A stretch of 13,246 bases of DNA from JBDKGV01 sp039798005 (GTDB taxonomy: Bacteria; Fibrobacterota; Fibrobacteria; UBA5070): positions 1-13,246 of the forward strand of contig JBDKGV010000090.1 of assembly GCA_039798005.1 (NCBI GenBank), read 5' to 3'. A program made the translations under genes and the position numbers. The notes beneath the pieces were generated by a model. That model did no database searches, was not told the DNA's origin, and worked only from the letters and a program-made list of their open reading frames with translations. Shown here piece after piece: positions 1 through 6,382 of the stretch; the first letter of the stretch is position 1, and every line of letters starts with the position of its first letter.

Positions 1-257
1 AACCCAACACCATCATCCTGGACGAGCCCACCAACCACTTGGATCTCGAGGCCATCGACGCCTTCCAGGAGTCGCTGCAGGAATACGAGGGGACGCTCCT
101 TTTCGTGTCGCACGACCGCACCTTCGTGAGCGCACTCGCCACCCGCATCTTCGAGATCATCGACGGCCAGGTCATCGACTACCAGGGCCCCTACGAGGAC
201 TACCTGGGCGGCGCCCGCGAGGACATCATCGCACGCCTCAAGGGCAAGAAGAAATAA
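1..257 (+). CDS. ybiT: ABC-F family ATPase, YbiT-like (3' end only)
   Basis: This is the C-terminal part of the second nucleotide-binding domain of an ABC-F protein; the 5' end lies outside the window. Reading from base 3, the frame opens with the Walker B motif ILDEPTNHLD. The H-loop SHDR follows, then the FEIIDGQVIDYQGPYEDYL stretch typical of ABC-F C-termini, and a basic tail ending KGKKK. ABC-F proteins are soluble twin-ATPase factors that act on the ribosome (translation factors or antibiotic protection) and have no membrane domain. The wording around SHDR and YEDYL is closest to my memory of E. coli YbiT, so that subgroup is preferred, but the N-terminal domain and linker that would decide it are missing. 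An intrinsic terminator follows 35 nt after the stop, so this ends its transcript. Confidence 0.9.
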   Translation, partial: PNTIILDEPTNHLDLEAIDAFQESLQEYEGTLLFVSHDRTFVSALATRIFEIIDGQVIDYQGPYEDYLGGAREDIIARLKGKKK

Positions 258-291
258 GACGGATTCTGTCCTGGACAGGAATTGTCAAACC

Positions 292-324
292 AAGGCCGGG
301 GCGAACGCTCCGGCCTTTCTCTTT
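292..324 (+). terminator. Intrinsic terminator of the ABC-F gene
   Basis: An 11-bp stem (bases 292-302 with 307-317, one G-T wobble) closes on a GAAC tetraloop and is followed by TTTCTCTTT at about 316-324. The hairpin plus pyrimidine/T tract just after the ABC-F stop codon is a standard Rho-independent terminator. Confidence 0.85.
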
Positions 325-390
325 GGGCGCCTGCCGCCCCCACGACGGCCGACAGGGCCGAGGCTTCGTGCGGGCGTCACCGGGCTGCCT

Positions 391-430
391 GCCAAGCCTC
401 CGCCTCACCGTAGGCGGGCGGGGTCTTGGC
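391..430 (-). other. Stem-loop 3' of the GH9 gene
   Basis: GCCAAG (391-396) pairs with CTTGGC (425-430). Inside, CCGCCT (400-405) pairs with AGGCGG (412-417) around a 6-nt loop, with an imperfect GC-rich middle. It lies 43 nt past the GH9 stop codon on the minus strand. There is no T tract after it on either strand, so it is not a canonical intrinsic terminator. It could stabilise the 3' end of the mRNA or assist a Rho-type ending. The rest of 325-472 is GC-rich non-coding sequence in which nothing else is recognised. Confidence 0.4.
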
Positions 431-472
431 CCTGCGGGCGGCATCCCTGGCGCGATCCGGCCCGGGGTCGGC

Positions 473-3295
473 TCAGCGTCCGGAGGACACGGGCATCAGG
501 GACGCGGTCCCGGAGCCGTTCCCGGCCCGCCAACGCACCAACGCGACGCCCCGTGACGCGATCTCCATCCGTCCTTCGGGCTGCACCGAGACCTGATGCG
601 CCAGGCGTCGTCCCTTCAGGTCCACGACATCAAGCTCGATCCCTCCGACGGCTCCGCTCCAGGCCACACCGTGACGGTCGGCACGGACCCTTGCGGGAGT
701 TGACGCGCGGGTGCGCACGCCCGTGACCGGAGGCTGGGCTCCCGGCTTGGAAAGCAAGGTGGCCGGGATCAGGAAGCTCACCGAGAAGTCCAGGCAGCTC
801 TCGCTCGAGGTGTAGTCGCTCCAGGCATCCTTGAGAAGGCCCTGGGACGGTGCGGCTCCGCCCATCAGCGCCCCCACGGGCGTGCGGTAGTCCCAGTTCA
901 CCGCCAGCGAGTTCCGGCCCTCGGGATTGGCCGCACGGTGATGGATGTGGTCGAGGTTGCGGGAGCCGATGCCCATCAGGAAGGACATGTCCCAGGGATT
1001 CTGCCCGAGCAGGTAGTCCATCCCGTTCACAGCCAGGACCTCGACGCTGTCGGCCAGGAAGGCCGTCCCTTCCGGGTAGTGCGCTGTGGGACGCGCCTCG
1101 ATCCCGCGCGCCATCTCTGCATAGAGAAGCATCTCGGCAAGCAGTCCCGCCTGGTAGCGGTTGTATCCCCAACTCACGGAAGCGATCGGGAAGTTCCAGA
1201 CGCTGTCGATCTTCAAGGTCGTTCCCGGCAGCGCGACCGCGCGCGTCCCGGTTCCCGCGTTGCCCAGGTTCGCGAGCATCCCGGCCATAAGCTGCTCGCG
1301 CAGGCTGTCCCCGCGGGCCGGCAGGATGCCGTAGCGCCGGGCCGTGTCGGGATGGGGCAGGATCAGCGTCTGAAAGGCGTGCAAGGCCAACGGATGGAGA
1401 TTGGCGAAGTCCATCGGCCAGCCTCCCTTGGCAAGGACCGTGGTGGCCTTGCGGGCACCGAGCCATCCCCCTGCCGATTGCCAGAGCGCGGACACCCGGG
1501 AACCGAGGGAATCGTTCCGGGTCAGGTCGTGGAGGTACAGCGTGTCGCCCGTAGCCCAGAGCAGGGCGACCGCAGCCAAGGAAAGCTCCGAGGCCGCCTC
1601 GGGATCCCCCCCGTAGCTCGGCGACGAGACCGCGGCCTGATTCGCCTTCCCCCAGGCATAGAGCTCGCGGGACACCTCGAGCGCTTGCGAAGCGAACGGG
1701 GGATCCCGGTCCTTCTCCAGACGCGCAGCGAAGGCAAGACCGGCCGCCCAGCTCCCCGCCACGGGTCCGCCCATCTCCCTGCGCGCGGTGCGGGAGGTCG
1801 GCCCTCCGCTGCTTGCCGGAGCGAAATCCATCCAGGTGTCGTGGATCCAGCCGACGTGATCCTTGCCCATGTTCCCCACGGAGGTCGGCATGCTTCCGGC
1901 GAGGTGCCCCGAAAGCCACCACGACTGCATGGCATAGTCGGCCCCGTGCCGCAGTTCACGCACCAGGTCCGGCACGCCGTCCGCGACCTCCAGGCTCTGG
2001 AGGTACGAGGTCCTGTCCGGATCCCGCTCGGGATGGGTGGCCGCCAGCGCACCCAGGACCGCCATCGAGTAGCCTTGGGTCACGCCTTCCTTGAGCCGGT
2101 CACCGCAGTCGTACCAGCCTCCCGGAACCGGGTCGCCCGCCAAGGCCGTCGGACGGAACCAGGAGGAGGCATCGCCCGCACGCTGGACTCCGAAGAAGCG
2201 CATGCCGGCATCGCGCACCATGCCGTACAGATCCTCGTGAATCCGGAAGGGAGCCGAGGTGTCCGTCGGCGAGGCGATCCGGTAGGGTCCGCCCGCTGCC
2301 AGGCTGCTCGGCAGGACCAGGATACCGGTCGCACCCGTCCGTACCCCGCCCGTGGAATCCTGGAGAGGCAAGGTGGAATTCAAGGCAGCAACCGTGCGAA
2401 GGCTCGAGGAGACCGTCCTGCCCGTGGCCGTGACGCTCCCGCTGCCCAGGACCCGGCCCGCCGCGTCGATCACGCTCCAGCCGCTCTGCCCGACACCCAA
2501 CACCCGGGCGCGTCCCGCCTGGACATCCGCCAGGCGATAGCCCGCCTGGTTGACCAGCCAGTTGCCCAAGGTGCGGTTTCTGCGGTCGCGTTGCAGGACC
2601 GGCACGGTGTCCGCAGGCGTGTTCATGAGCGAGGCGAAGGAGGCCTTCCTGAAATCCGTCAGCGGCCATGCGGGGCGATCCCAGGTTTCGCCCGGCCCAT
2701 GCCCCCAGACCCTTGTCGTTCCACTGCGCACCTCGAAGCGCAGGTTCCTTCCGATCCCTCCCTGATCCGCAAGTGAGCGGCAATCGGACGAGTTCGTCAG
2801 ACCGGCCAGGCTCCAGTCGCTCGCGCCGGGTACATGCGTGGGCTTGGTCGAGACCATCGAGCCGCCGGACATCTTGACCGGCTGGAATTCCACCGCCAAA
2901 CCTTCGAGGGGAGCCAAGGTCAATCCGCTCAGGGGGATATCCACCTTGTGGGTGCAGGTGTCCCCGACGCAGCTCGGATCGAGCGCCACCGTGCTCGCCA
3001 CCCAGGCGGCCCCTGCGATCGGACTGTTGAAGCCGTCGGCCCCGACCTTCTGCCGAAGATCCGCCCGGAAACCGAGGTCCGCAAGGCTGCCGGGAGCGCC
3101 GTTGAGATGGAAGCGCAGCGAGAGGTCGCCCTGGGTGATGCGCGAGGCGTTCCACACCCGCATCACGAGGAGAGTATCCCCGGAAAAAGGCAAGCGGCAG
3201 GCCTGGACGACCACACCGGTATCCATGGGAAGGGCAACGCTCGAAAGGGAGGCAAGGAGAAACGGCAGGGAGAGCATGCATTGAAATCTAGACAT
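473..3295 (-). CDS. Exported glycoside hydrolase family 9 (endoglucanase-type) with C-terminal sorting-like domain
   Basis: A 940-aa GH9 enzyme, predicted to cleave beta-1,4-glucans (cellulose or related) by inversion outside the cytoplasm. Seen: a signal peptide (hydrophobic LSLPFLLASLSSVA); an unclassified beta-rich domain at about 25-150; a CelD_N-type Ig domain beginning at WLVNQAGYR (about 246-254); and the (alpha/alpha)6 catalytic domain. GGWYDCGD supplies the two GH9 aspartates, D396 and D399 (base). DHIHHR has H785, H786 and R787. DYTSSE has D827 and the acid E832. The usual DAGD reads DCGD here. A C-terminal domain of about 65 aa (870-936) resembles type IX secretion sorting domains. 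Start: ATG at 3295 gives a positively charged n-region (MSRFQC) with a weak GGA upstream. ATG at 3277 (MLSLPF) is the alternative and sits in a block shared with the macroglobulin start. Exact substrate cannot be read from sequence. Confidence 0.93.
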   Translation of the reverse strand: MSRFQCMLSLPFLLASLSSVALPMDTGVVVQACRLPFSGDTLLVMRVWNASRITQGDLSLRFHLNGAPGSLADLGFRADLRQKVGADGFNSPIAGAAWVASTVALDPSCVGDTCTHKVDIPLSGLTLAPLEGLAVEFQPVKMSGGSMVSTKPTHVPGASDWSLAGLTNSSDCRSLADQGGIGRNLRFEVRSGTTRVWGHGPGETWDRPAWPLTDFRKASFASLMNTPADTVPVLQRDRRNRTLGNWLVNQAGYRLADVQAGRARVLGVGQSGWSVIDAAGRVLGSGSVTATGRTVSSSLRTVAALNSTLPLQDSTGGVRTGATGILVLPSSLAAGGPYRIASPTDTSAPFRIHEDLYGMVRDAGMRFFGVQRAGDASSWFRPTALAGDPVPGGWYDCGDRLKEGVTQGYSMAVLGALAATHPERDPDRTSYLQSLEVADGVPDLVRELRHGADYAMQSWWLSGHLAGSMPTSVGNMGKDHVGWIHDTWMDFAPASSGGPTSRTARREMGGPVAGSWAAGLAFAARLEKDRDPPFASQALEVSRELYAWGKANQAAVSSPSYGGDPEAASELSLAAVALLWATGDTLYLHDLTRNDSLGSRVSALWQSAGGWLGARKATTVLAKGGWPMDFANLHPLALHAFQTLILPHPDTARRYGILPARGDSLREQLMAGMLANLGNAGTGTRAVALPGTTLKIDSVWNFPIASVSWGYNRYQAGLLAEMLLYAEMARGIEARPTAHYPEGTAFLADSVEVLAVNGMDYLLGQNPWDMSFLMGIGSRNLDHIHHRAANPEGRNSLAVNWDYRTPVGALMGGAAPSQGLLKDAWSDYTSSESCLDFSVSFLIPATLLSKPGAQPPVTGVRTRASTPARVRADRHGVAWSGAVGGIELDVVDLKGRRLAHQVSVQPEGRMEIASRGVALVRWRAGNGSGTASLMPVSSGR
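3275..3291 (-). promoter_or_regulatory. TAGATT start block inside the GH9 5' end
   Basis: On the minus strand CTAGATT (3285-3291) is followed by TCAATGC and then ATGCTCTCC starting at 3277. The same block, CTAGATT-CCAAGG-ATGCTCTCC, covers the macroglobulin start at 13137. TAGATT matches the -10 consensus at 4 of 6 positions, but no convincing -35 is seen. If it is a -10, GH9 translation begins at 3277 on a near-leaderless mRNA. Confidence 0.3.
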
Positions 3296-3376
3296 GCGAA
3301 TTCCGTATGATGGTGATTGGCACCACACCCTGCCGGAGGTGCCCGGGCGGGTTGCCAAGTCTTCAGGGCGTCACCT

Positions 3377-3404
3377 CTGGCACGGCCAGACTGCGAATTA
3401 CAAT
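3377..3404 (+). promoter_or_regulatory. Candidate promoter of the DUF2314 gene
   Basis: CTGGCA (3377-3382, 4/6 to TTGACA), a 16-bp spacer and TACAAT (3399-3404, 5/6 to TATAAT). The -10 ends 6 nt before the ATG at 3411, so the start site would fall on or next to the start codon. The gene has no SD, which agrees with a leaderless transcript. Confidence 0.5.
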
Positions 3405-3410
3405 TCCGGC

Positions 3411-3869
3411 ATGCTCATTCCCATCCTCCTGAGTCTCCTTGCCGCCCCCTACGCCAACGGCAGCTTGACTCCTCCTCCGCCCAAGGATCGTCCGGTGAGA
3501 GCCAGCGCCGAGCGGGCCGCCAGGCTTCGAGCTGCGATTGCTCCCCTCATCGACTCCGCCAGGGCGACCTGGCCTGCGGTGCGAGAGCGGCTGCGGGACA
3601 GGAAGTCCCTGGGCGGCATCCTCTTCGTCTCCACGGAACTGACAGATGAGTTCGGGAACACCGAGATGGTCTTCTTGAGGGTCGAATCCGTCCAAGACAG
3701 CCTGATCTTCGGGAGGATCGCGAACGAAATACGGACAGTCCGGGGCTACCGCGAAGGCATGACCCACTTCGTCCCTCAGAGCAATCTCATGGATTGGACC
3801 ATCTCCCGTCCTGACGGGACCGAGGAAGGAAACCGGATCGGCAAGATGATCGACAACTGGAAGGATTGA
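3411..3869 (+). CDS. Exported DUF2314-like protein
   Basis: A 152-aa protein. Residues 1 to about 16 (MLIPILLSLLAAPYA) are a hydrophobic signal peptide without a charged n-region, followed by a Pro-rich linker and a helical basic stretch. From about residue 75 the segment EMVFLRVESV...SLIFGRIANE...REGMTHFVPQSNLMDW TI resembles DUF2314. That family has a pattern of an aromatic-rich strand, then 'G-x-L/I-x-N', then a GD/EGM turn and 'DW' near the end. The function of DUF2314 is unknown. Start: ATG 3411 was chosen because upstream in-frame codons give an unlikely N-terminus, a TACAAT hexamer sits at the right distance, and the signal peptide begins here. There is no SD. It is divergent from the GH9 gene across about 115 bp. 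An exported form is worth noting because the family is often seen without a signal peptide. Confidence 0.7.
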   Translation: MLIPILLSLLAAPYANGSLTPPPPKDRPVRASAERAARLRAAIAPLIDSARATWPAVRERLRDRKSLGGILFVSTELTDEFGNTEMVFLRVESVQDSLIFGRIANEIRTVRGYREGMTHFVPQSNLMDWTISRPDGTEEGNRIGKMIDNWKD

Positions 3870-3964
3870 TTCGGATCCATACCCCAAAGCGCCCCCGGTC
3901 CGTGAGCTGATCGTCCACCTCGACGTGAGGGCAGCGACAATTTCCGACAAATTCACTTCGCCCC

Positions 3965-3993
3965 TTGACTTCGGCCTCCGCACGCGATACGTT
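3965..3993 (+). promoter_or_regulatory. Promoter of the EamA leader
   Basis: TTGACT (3965-3970, 5/6), a 17-bp spacer and TACGTT (3988-3993, 3/6). The -10 ends 6 nt before the ATG at 4000. The sequence between the DUF2314 stop (3869) and this promoter holds no gene and no recognisable terminator. Confidence 0.55.
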
Positions 3994-3999
3994 CTAACC

Positions 4000-4119
4000 A
4001 TGCAGACCTCACGCCTCCAGACCCGCACGACCGCCGCGAAGCCGATGGCTTTCGCGTCGTTCCGCCGTGCAGCGGTCAAAGCCTGGCATTTCCAGGCGAA
4101 GGCGGCGAGGGACCCGTGA
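4000..4119 (+). CDS. Small basic 39-aa ORF (candidate leader peptide)
   Basis: The frame encodes a 39-aa peptide with 5 Arg, 3 Lys and a single Asp, many Ala, and a C-terminal half (RRAAVKAWHFQAKAAR) that could form an amphipathic basic helix. I do not recognise it. Evidence that it is translated: its ATG sits 6 nt after a -10-like hexamer behind a 17-bp-spaced TTGACT, as at the DUF2314 and marR genes, and an intrinsic terminator begins 28 nt after its stop. There is no SD, so translation would be leaderless. It lies directly upstream of the EamA permease, and its last codons (4098-4105) are complementary to the terminator stem. That suggests a leader peptide that senses translation. It could instead be an independent small protein or untranslated structured RNA. 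Confidence 0.4.
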   Translation: MQTSRLQTRTTAAKPMAFASFRRAAVKAWHFQAKAARDP

Positions 4120-4177
4120 TCGAGTAAACCGGTCACTTGAGGTTTCGGCCCCGCCTTCCATCCTCGGAGGGCGGGGC
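4036..4177 (+). promoter_or_regulatory. Candidate attenuator leader RNA upstream of EamA
   Basis: Several hairpins can be drawn: 4036-4055 (GCGAAGCC with GGCTTTCGC, one bulged base), 4062-4075 (CCGC with GCGG), 4081-4097 (GCCTGG with CCAGGC), and the terminator stem 4148-4177. GAAGGCGG (4098-4105) is a perfect complement of CCGCCTTC (4151-4158) in the 5' arm of the terminator and could act as antiterminator. CGCCG (4032-4036 or 4063-4067) can instead pair with CGGCG (4103-4107), freeing the terminator to form. The mutually exclusive pairings, the short ORF and the terminator fit transcription attenuation. GC-rich sequence makes chance complementarity easy, so this stays a hypothesis. Confidence 0.4.
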
Positions 4178-4187
4178 TTTCTGTTTT
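4148..4187 (+). terminator. Intrinsic terminator or attenuator before EamA
   Basis: A 12-bp stem (4148-4159 with 4166-4177, one wobble) and a 6-nt loop are followed by TTTCTGTTTT (4178-4187). It ends 15 nt before the SD of the permease. Transcription from the 3965 promoter must therefore read through it to express EamA. Confidence 0.85.
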
Positions 4188-4202
4188 CGTCAAATCTGGA
4201 AA

Positions 4203-4209
4203 AAGGAGG
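4203..4209 (+). promoter_or_regulatory. Strong ribosome binding site deciding the EamA start
   Basis: AAGGAGG lies 5 nt upstream of the GTG at 4215. It favours this GTG over the ATG at 4245, whose upstream sequence is poorer. Confidence 0.75.
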
Positions 4210-4214
4210 ATCGC

Positions 4215-5132
4215 GTGGAACCGCCGACGCGACAGGGAACCGTCATGCCCGTTCTGGGCGTGGTCATCGCATCCGTGCTGTATTCGCTCAAGGGGCTCTT
4301 TGCCAAGAAGCTCCTGCTGCACGGAGCCCGCATCGAGGACGTCATGGCCCTGCGCACCGCCTGGGCCGCTCCGTTCTATCTGGCGGTGCTGTGGTTCCAA
4401 CGCAAGCACCTGCGCGGCCGCAAGTCCCTCGCGCTGATGGAACTTTGCGGCTGGAGCTTCGTGGGATTCTGGGTCGCCCCGCGCCTGAACTTCGCGGGCC
4501 TTGGCAGCACAAGCGTCGGTCTGGAAAGGATCCTGGTCCAGTCGGCCTCGGCCTGGATCGTGGTGCTCTCGTGGGTGCTCTGGAAGGTGCGTGGAACCGG
4601 TCGTTCGCCCGTACGCCTCATGACTTGGATCGGCTTGGGCGCCTGCTACGCCGGCCTTGCCGTGGCCTGCCTGGGCCGCGACGGCGCGCGCGCCACCGCA
4701 TCGCCCAGTGGAGTTTTCCTGATCCTGTCCGGATGCCTGGTCTGGGCCTTGTTCATCTTGCGCATCGGCCGCATCCAGGAGAGTTTCGGCCCGTTGGTCA
4801 CCACCTGCACAGGAATGCTTCTCTCGGCCATCGCAAGCATCGGAGAATCGGCCCTGCGCGGACATCTGGGCACCCTCACGGCACCGCCTTCCCCTTGGAT
4901 GCTGTGGTTGGCGGGACTGGTGGTGTTGGCCACCGTGATCCCGTCCTTCCTGCAGCAAAGCGGCCTCCAAAGGCTGGGCGCGGTGCGAATGGGTCTGTTG
5001 TCACTGGTGGGCCCTGCCGTGGTGCCCTTGTTCGCCGCGTGGCTCCTGGGCGAGAGCATGAGCCCTCCTCAAGTGGCAGGTCTGCTCCTGGTTTTGGCGG
5101 CAAGCGTTCCCCTGGCCCTGGGAAAGACTTGA
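4215..5132 (+). CDS. EamA/DMT-superfamily permease
   Basis: A 305-aa inner-membrane protein made of two EamA-type halves with about ten hydrophobic helices in all. Helix 1 is around VLGVVIASVLYSLKGLFAKK; the first half includes LRTAWAAPFYLAVLW and the LNFAGLGSTSVGLERILVQS loop typical of DMT carriers. The second half ends LLSLVGPAVVPLFAAWLLGESM then LLLVLAASVPLAL, matching the 'E' and final-helix pattern of EamA repeats. Members export or import metabolites, amino acids or drugs; the substrate cannot be assigned here. The GTG start is set by AAGGAGG at 5-nt spacing. Upstream is a leader with a short ORF and an intrinsic terminator, so expression is probably controlled by read-through. Monocistronic: a hairpin follows the stop and the next gene has its own leader. 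Confidence 0.88.
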   Translation: MEPPTRQGTVMPVLGVVIASVLYSLKGLFAKKLLLHGARIEDVMALRTAWAAPFYLAVLWFQRKHLRGRKSLALMELCGWSFVGFWVAPRLNFAGLGSTSVGLERILVQSASAWIVVLSWVLWKVRGTGRSPVRLMTWIGLGACYAGLAVACLGRDGARATASPSGVFLILSGCLVWALFILRIGRIQESFGPLVTTCTGMLLSAIASIGESALRGHLGTLTAPPSPWMLWLAGLVVLATVIPSFLQQSGLQRLGAVRMGLLSLVGPAVVPLFAAWLLGESMSPPQVAGLLLVLAASVPLALGKT

Positions 5133-5140
5133 TTCGCCTT

Positions 5141-5165
5141 TCCTGCCGAATCATCGCCGGCAGGA
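5141..5165 (+). terminator. Hairpin after EamA (weak terminator)
   Basis: TCCTGCCG (5141-5148) pairs perfectly with CGGCAGGA (5158-5165) around a 9-nt loop, 8 nt after the permease stop. No T tract follows, so it is not a standard intrinsic terminator. Further on, GGTGTG (5230-5235) and CACACC (5244-5249) form a second small inverted repeat of unknown role. Confidence 0.4.
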
Positions 5166-5283
5166 CAAGAGTTCCGGAGACTTCGCGGGTGCGACCAGCG
5201 CAACGCGGCGTTTGCCAATGCCCGTGCGTGGTGTGCGCCAAATCACACCGCAGTGCCTTCGCAAGCTCCAAAGGCCAAACTCA

Positions 5284-5292
5284 TGCTATGCT
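5284..5292 (+). promoter_or_regulatory. Candidate extended -10 of the 5329 gene
   Basis: TGCTATGCT fits an extended -10 (TGnTATnnT), 36 nt before the GTG at 5329. No good -35 is seen. It would give a leader of about 30 nt containing the SD. Confidence 0.3.
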
Positions 5293-5328
5293 TGGTCCAC
5301 TGCCCCCACTCACCCACCGGAGCTACCC

Positions 5329-6378
5329 GTGCGCACATCCATCGCCTTCATGTCCCTGCTCCTTGCATGTCAAGCATCCTTCGCGGTGACCTATCCACCT
5401 GTCGGTCAGGAAGCAACCTTCCCAAGCCATTACCCGGACAGCCTTTATCTTCTGAGCACGGAATTTCAGCATTTCCCGGACACGCTCCCCTCCGCATCAA
5501 GCGGCTGGGTCTTGGACGCATCCACCCGTATGGGCACGAAACAAACAGCGGTCGAGGTACGACTCTTTCGCGATGACGGAAAATTGAAACGAGTCCGCTT
5601 CACTTGGCCCCAACTTTCTCCTCCTGGCAATTTCATCGATTATCTCCACACCCGGGATTCCGTGGGACGCGTGATCCGCATGGACCAGGTCCATGGGACG
5701 GACACGATGTCCGCGACCTGGAGCTGGGAACAGGCCTGTCCGACGCAAACCACAAGTCGATACTACCGCGAGCTCTGGAGCATCGACGCCAACGGCCATT
5801 GCGACAAGGCGGTTTCCCAGAACTGGAGCGATTCCCAATGGGTCACCTCCGCCGGTGGATCGACCTACTCCGAGATCTGGAACAACGGGCTGAAGTTGTC
5901 GGAATACTCCTTCTCCGGCAAGGACACGACCGAAAAGACGTTGTACACCTACCTTCCCGATGGACGGCTCCTTGAGGGTACCATTTGGACCAATGCTGCT
6001 GGACAGTGGCGGATCAATCACCACACGAGCGTCGTTTTCGAAGGACAGCGCTTCATGTCCAGCACGACCACCAGTTACAAATACGGCACGGTTTCCCGTT
6101 CCTCGACTCTTTCCACCAATCCCGCCAGCCTTGCCATCAAGTCAGGAGTCGCCTCGAATTCCTCCCTTGTATCTGTCCGCATCACCCGGCAGGGCATCGA
6201 ATTCCGCAATGCTTCGGGGACGGCTCAACCCCTGACGATTCTGTCCGCAACTGGCAAGGTGCATTCACGCCACAACCTCCCGGCCTCCGGTGGTCTTCTC
6301 GTTCCGGCACCCAAGGGCCAGGGCGTCCTCTTGTGGCGCACCCCTCAAGGATCTGGCACGCTCCCGATGCTACCTTGA
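5329..6378 (+). CDS. Exported repeat-like protein with C-terminal sorting-like domain
   Basis: A 349-aa protein, not assigned to a family. It starts with a signal peptide (RTSIAFMSLLLACQASFA). The middle (about 60-270) has repeated short strands with wording like DDGKLKRVRF, DSVGRVIRM, DANGHCDK and PDGRLLEGTIW. This recalls degenerate YD/RHS or MORN-like beta repeats, but too weakly to name. The last about 68 residues (from S282) resemble the GH9 C-terminus: V-R-x-x-R-x-G near the start and G-V-x-L-x-WR followed by GSGT near the end. Such a domain usually directs export and surface anchoring by type IX secretion. Start: GTG 5329 is preferred because CGGAG (5318-5322) lies 6 nt upstream and the signal peptide begins there; a longer frame from 5212 adds an implausible N-terminus. 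The lipoprotein gene follows 4 nt after the stop. Confidence 0.72.
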   Translation: MRTSIAFMSLLLACQASFAVTYPPVGQEATFPSHYPDSLYLLSTEFQHFPDTLPSASSGWVLDASTRMGTKQTAVEVRLFRDDGKLKRVRFTWPQLSPPGNFIDYLHTRDSVGRVIRMDQVHGTDTMSATWSWEQACPTQTTSRYYRELWSIDANGHCDKAVSQNWSDSQWVTSAGGSTYSEIWNNGLKLSEYSFSGKDTTEKTLYTYLPDGRLLEGTIWTNAAGQWRINHHTSVVFEGQRFMSSTTTSYKYGTVSRSSTLSTNPASLAIKSGVASNSSLVSVRITRQGIEFRNASGTAQPLTILSATGKVHSRHNLPASGGLLVPAPKGQGVLLWRTPQGSGTLPMLP

Positions 6379-6382
6379 GCCC

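Noticed and set aside
938..2776. Long open frame (about 610 codons) on the plus strand
   Set aside because: It is antiparallel to the GH9 gene, has low-complexity Arg/Pro/Gly-rich content and no recognisable domain; it arises from high GC at third positions.
3925..3999. Longer GTG start for the 39-codon ORF
   Set aside because: The extension would begin upstream of the TTGACT/TACGTT promoter and has no SD.
3363..4970. 535-codon open frame on the minus strand across the DUF2314 and EamA region
   Set aside because: It runs through two better-supported plus-strand genes, a promoter and a terminator, and its translation has no domain.
4067..5389. 440-codon plus-strand frame overlapping EamA
   Set aside because: The overlapping frame encodes ten hydrophobic helices with a perfect SD; this one is Arg/Pro-rich noise.
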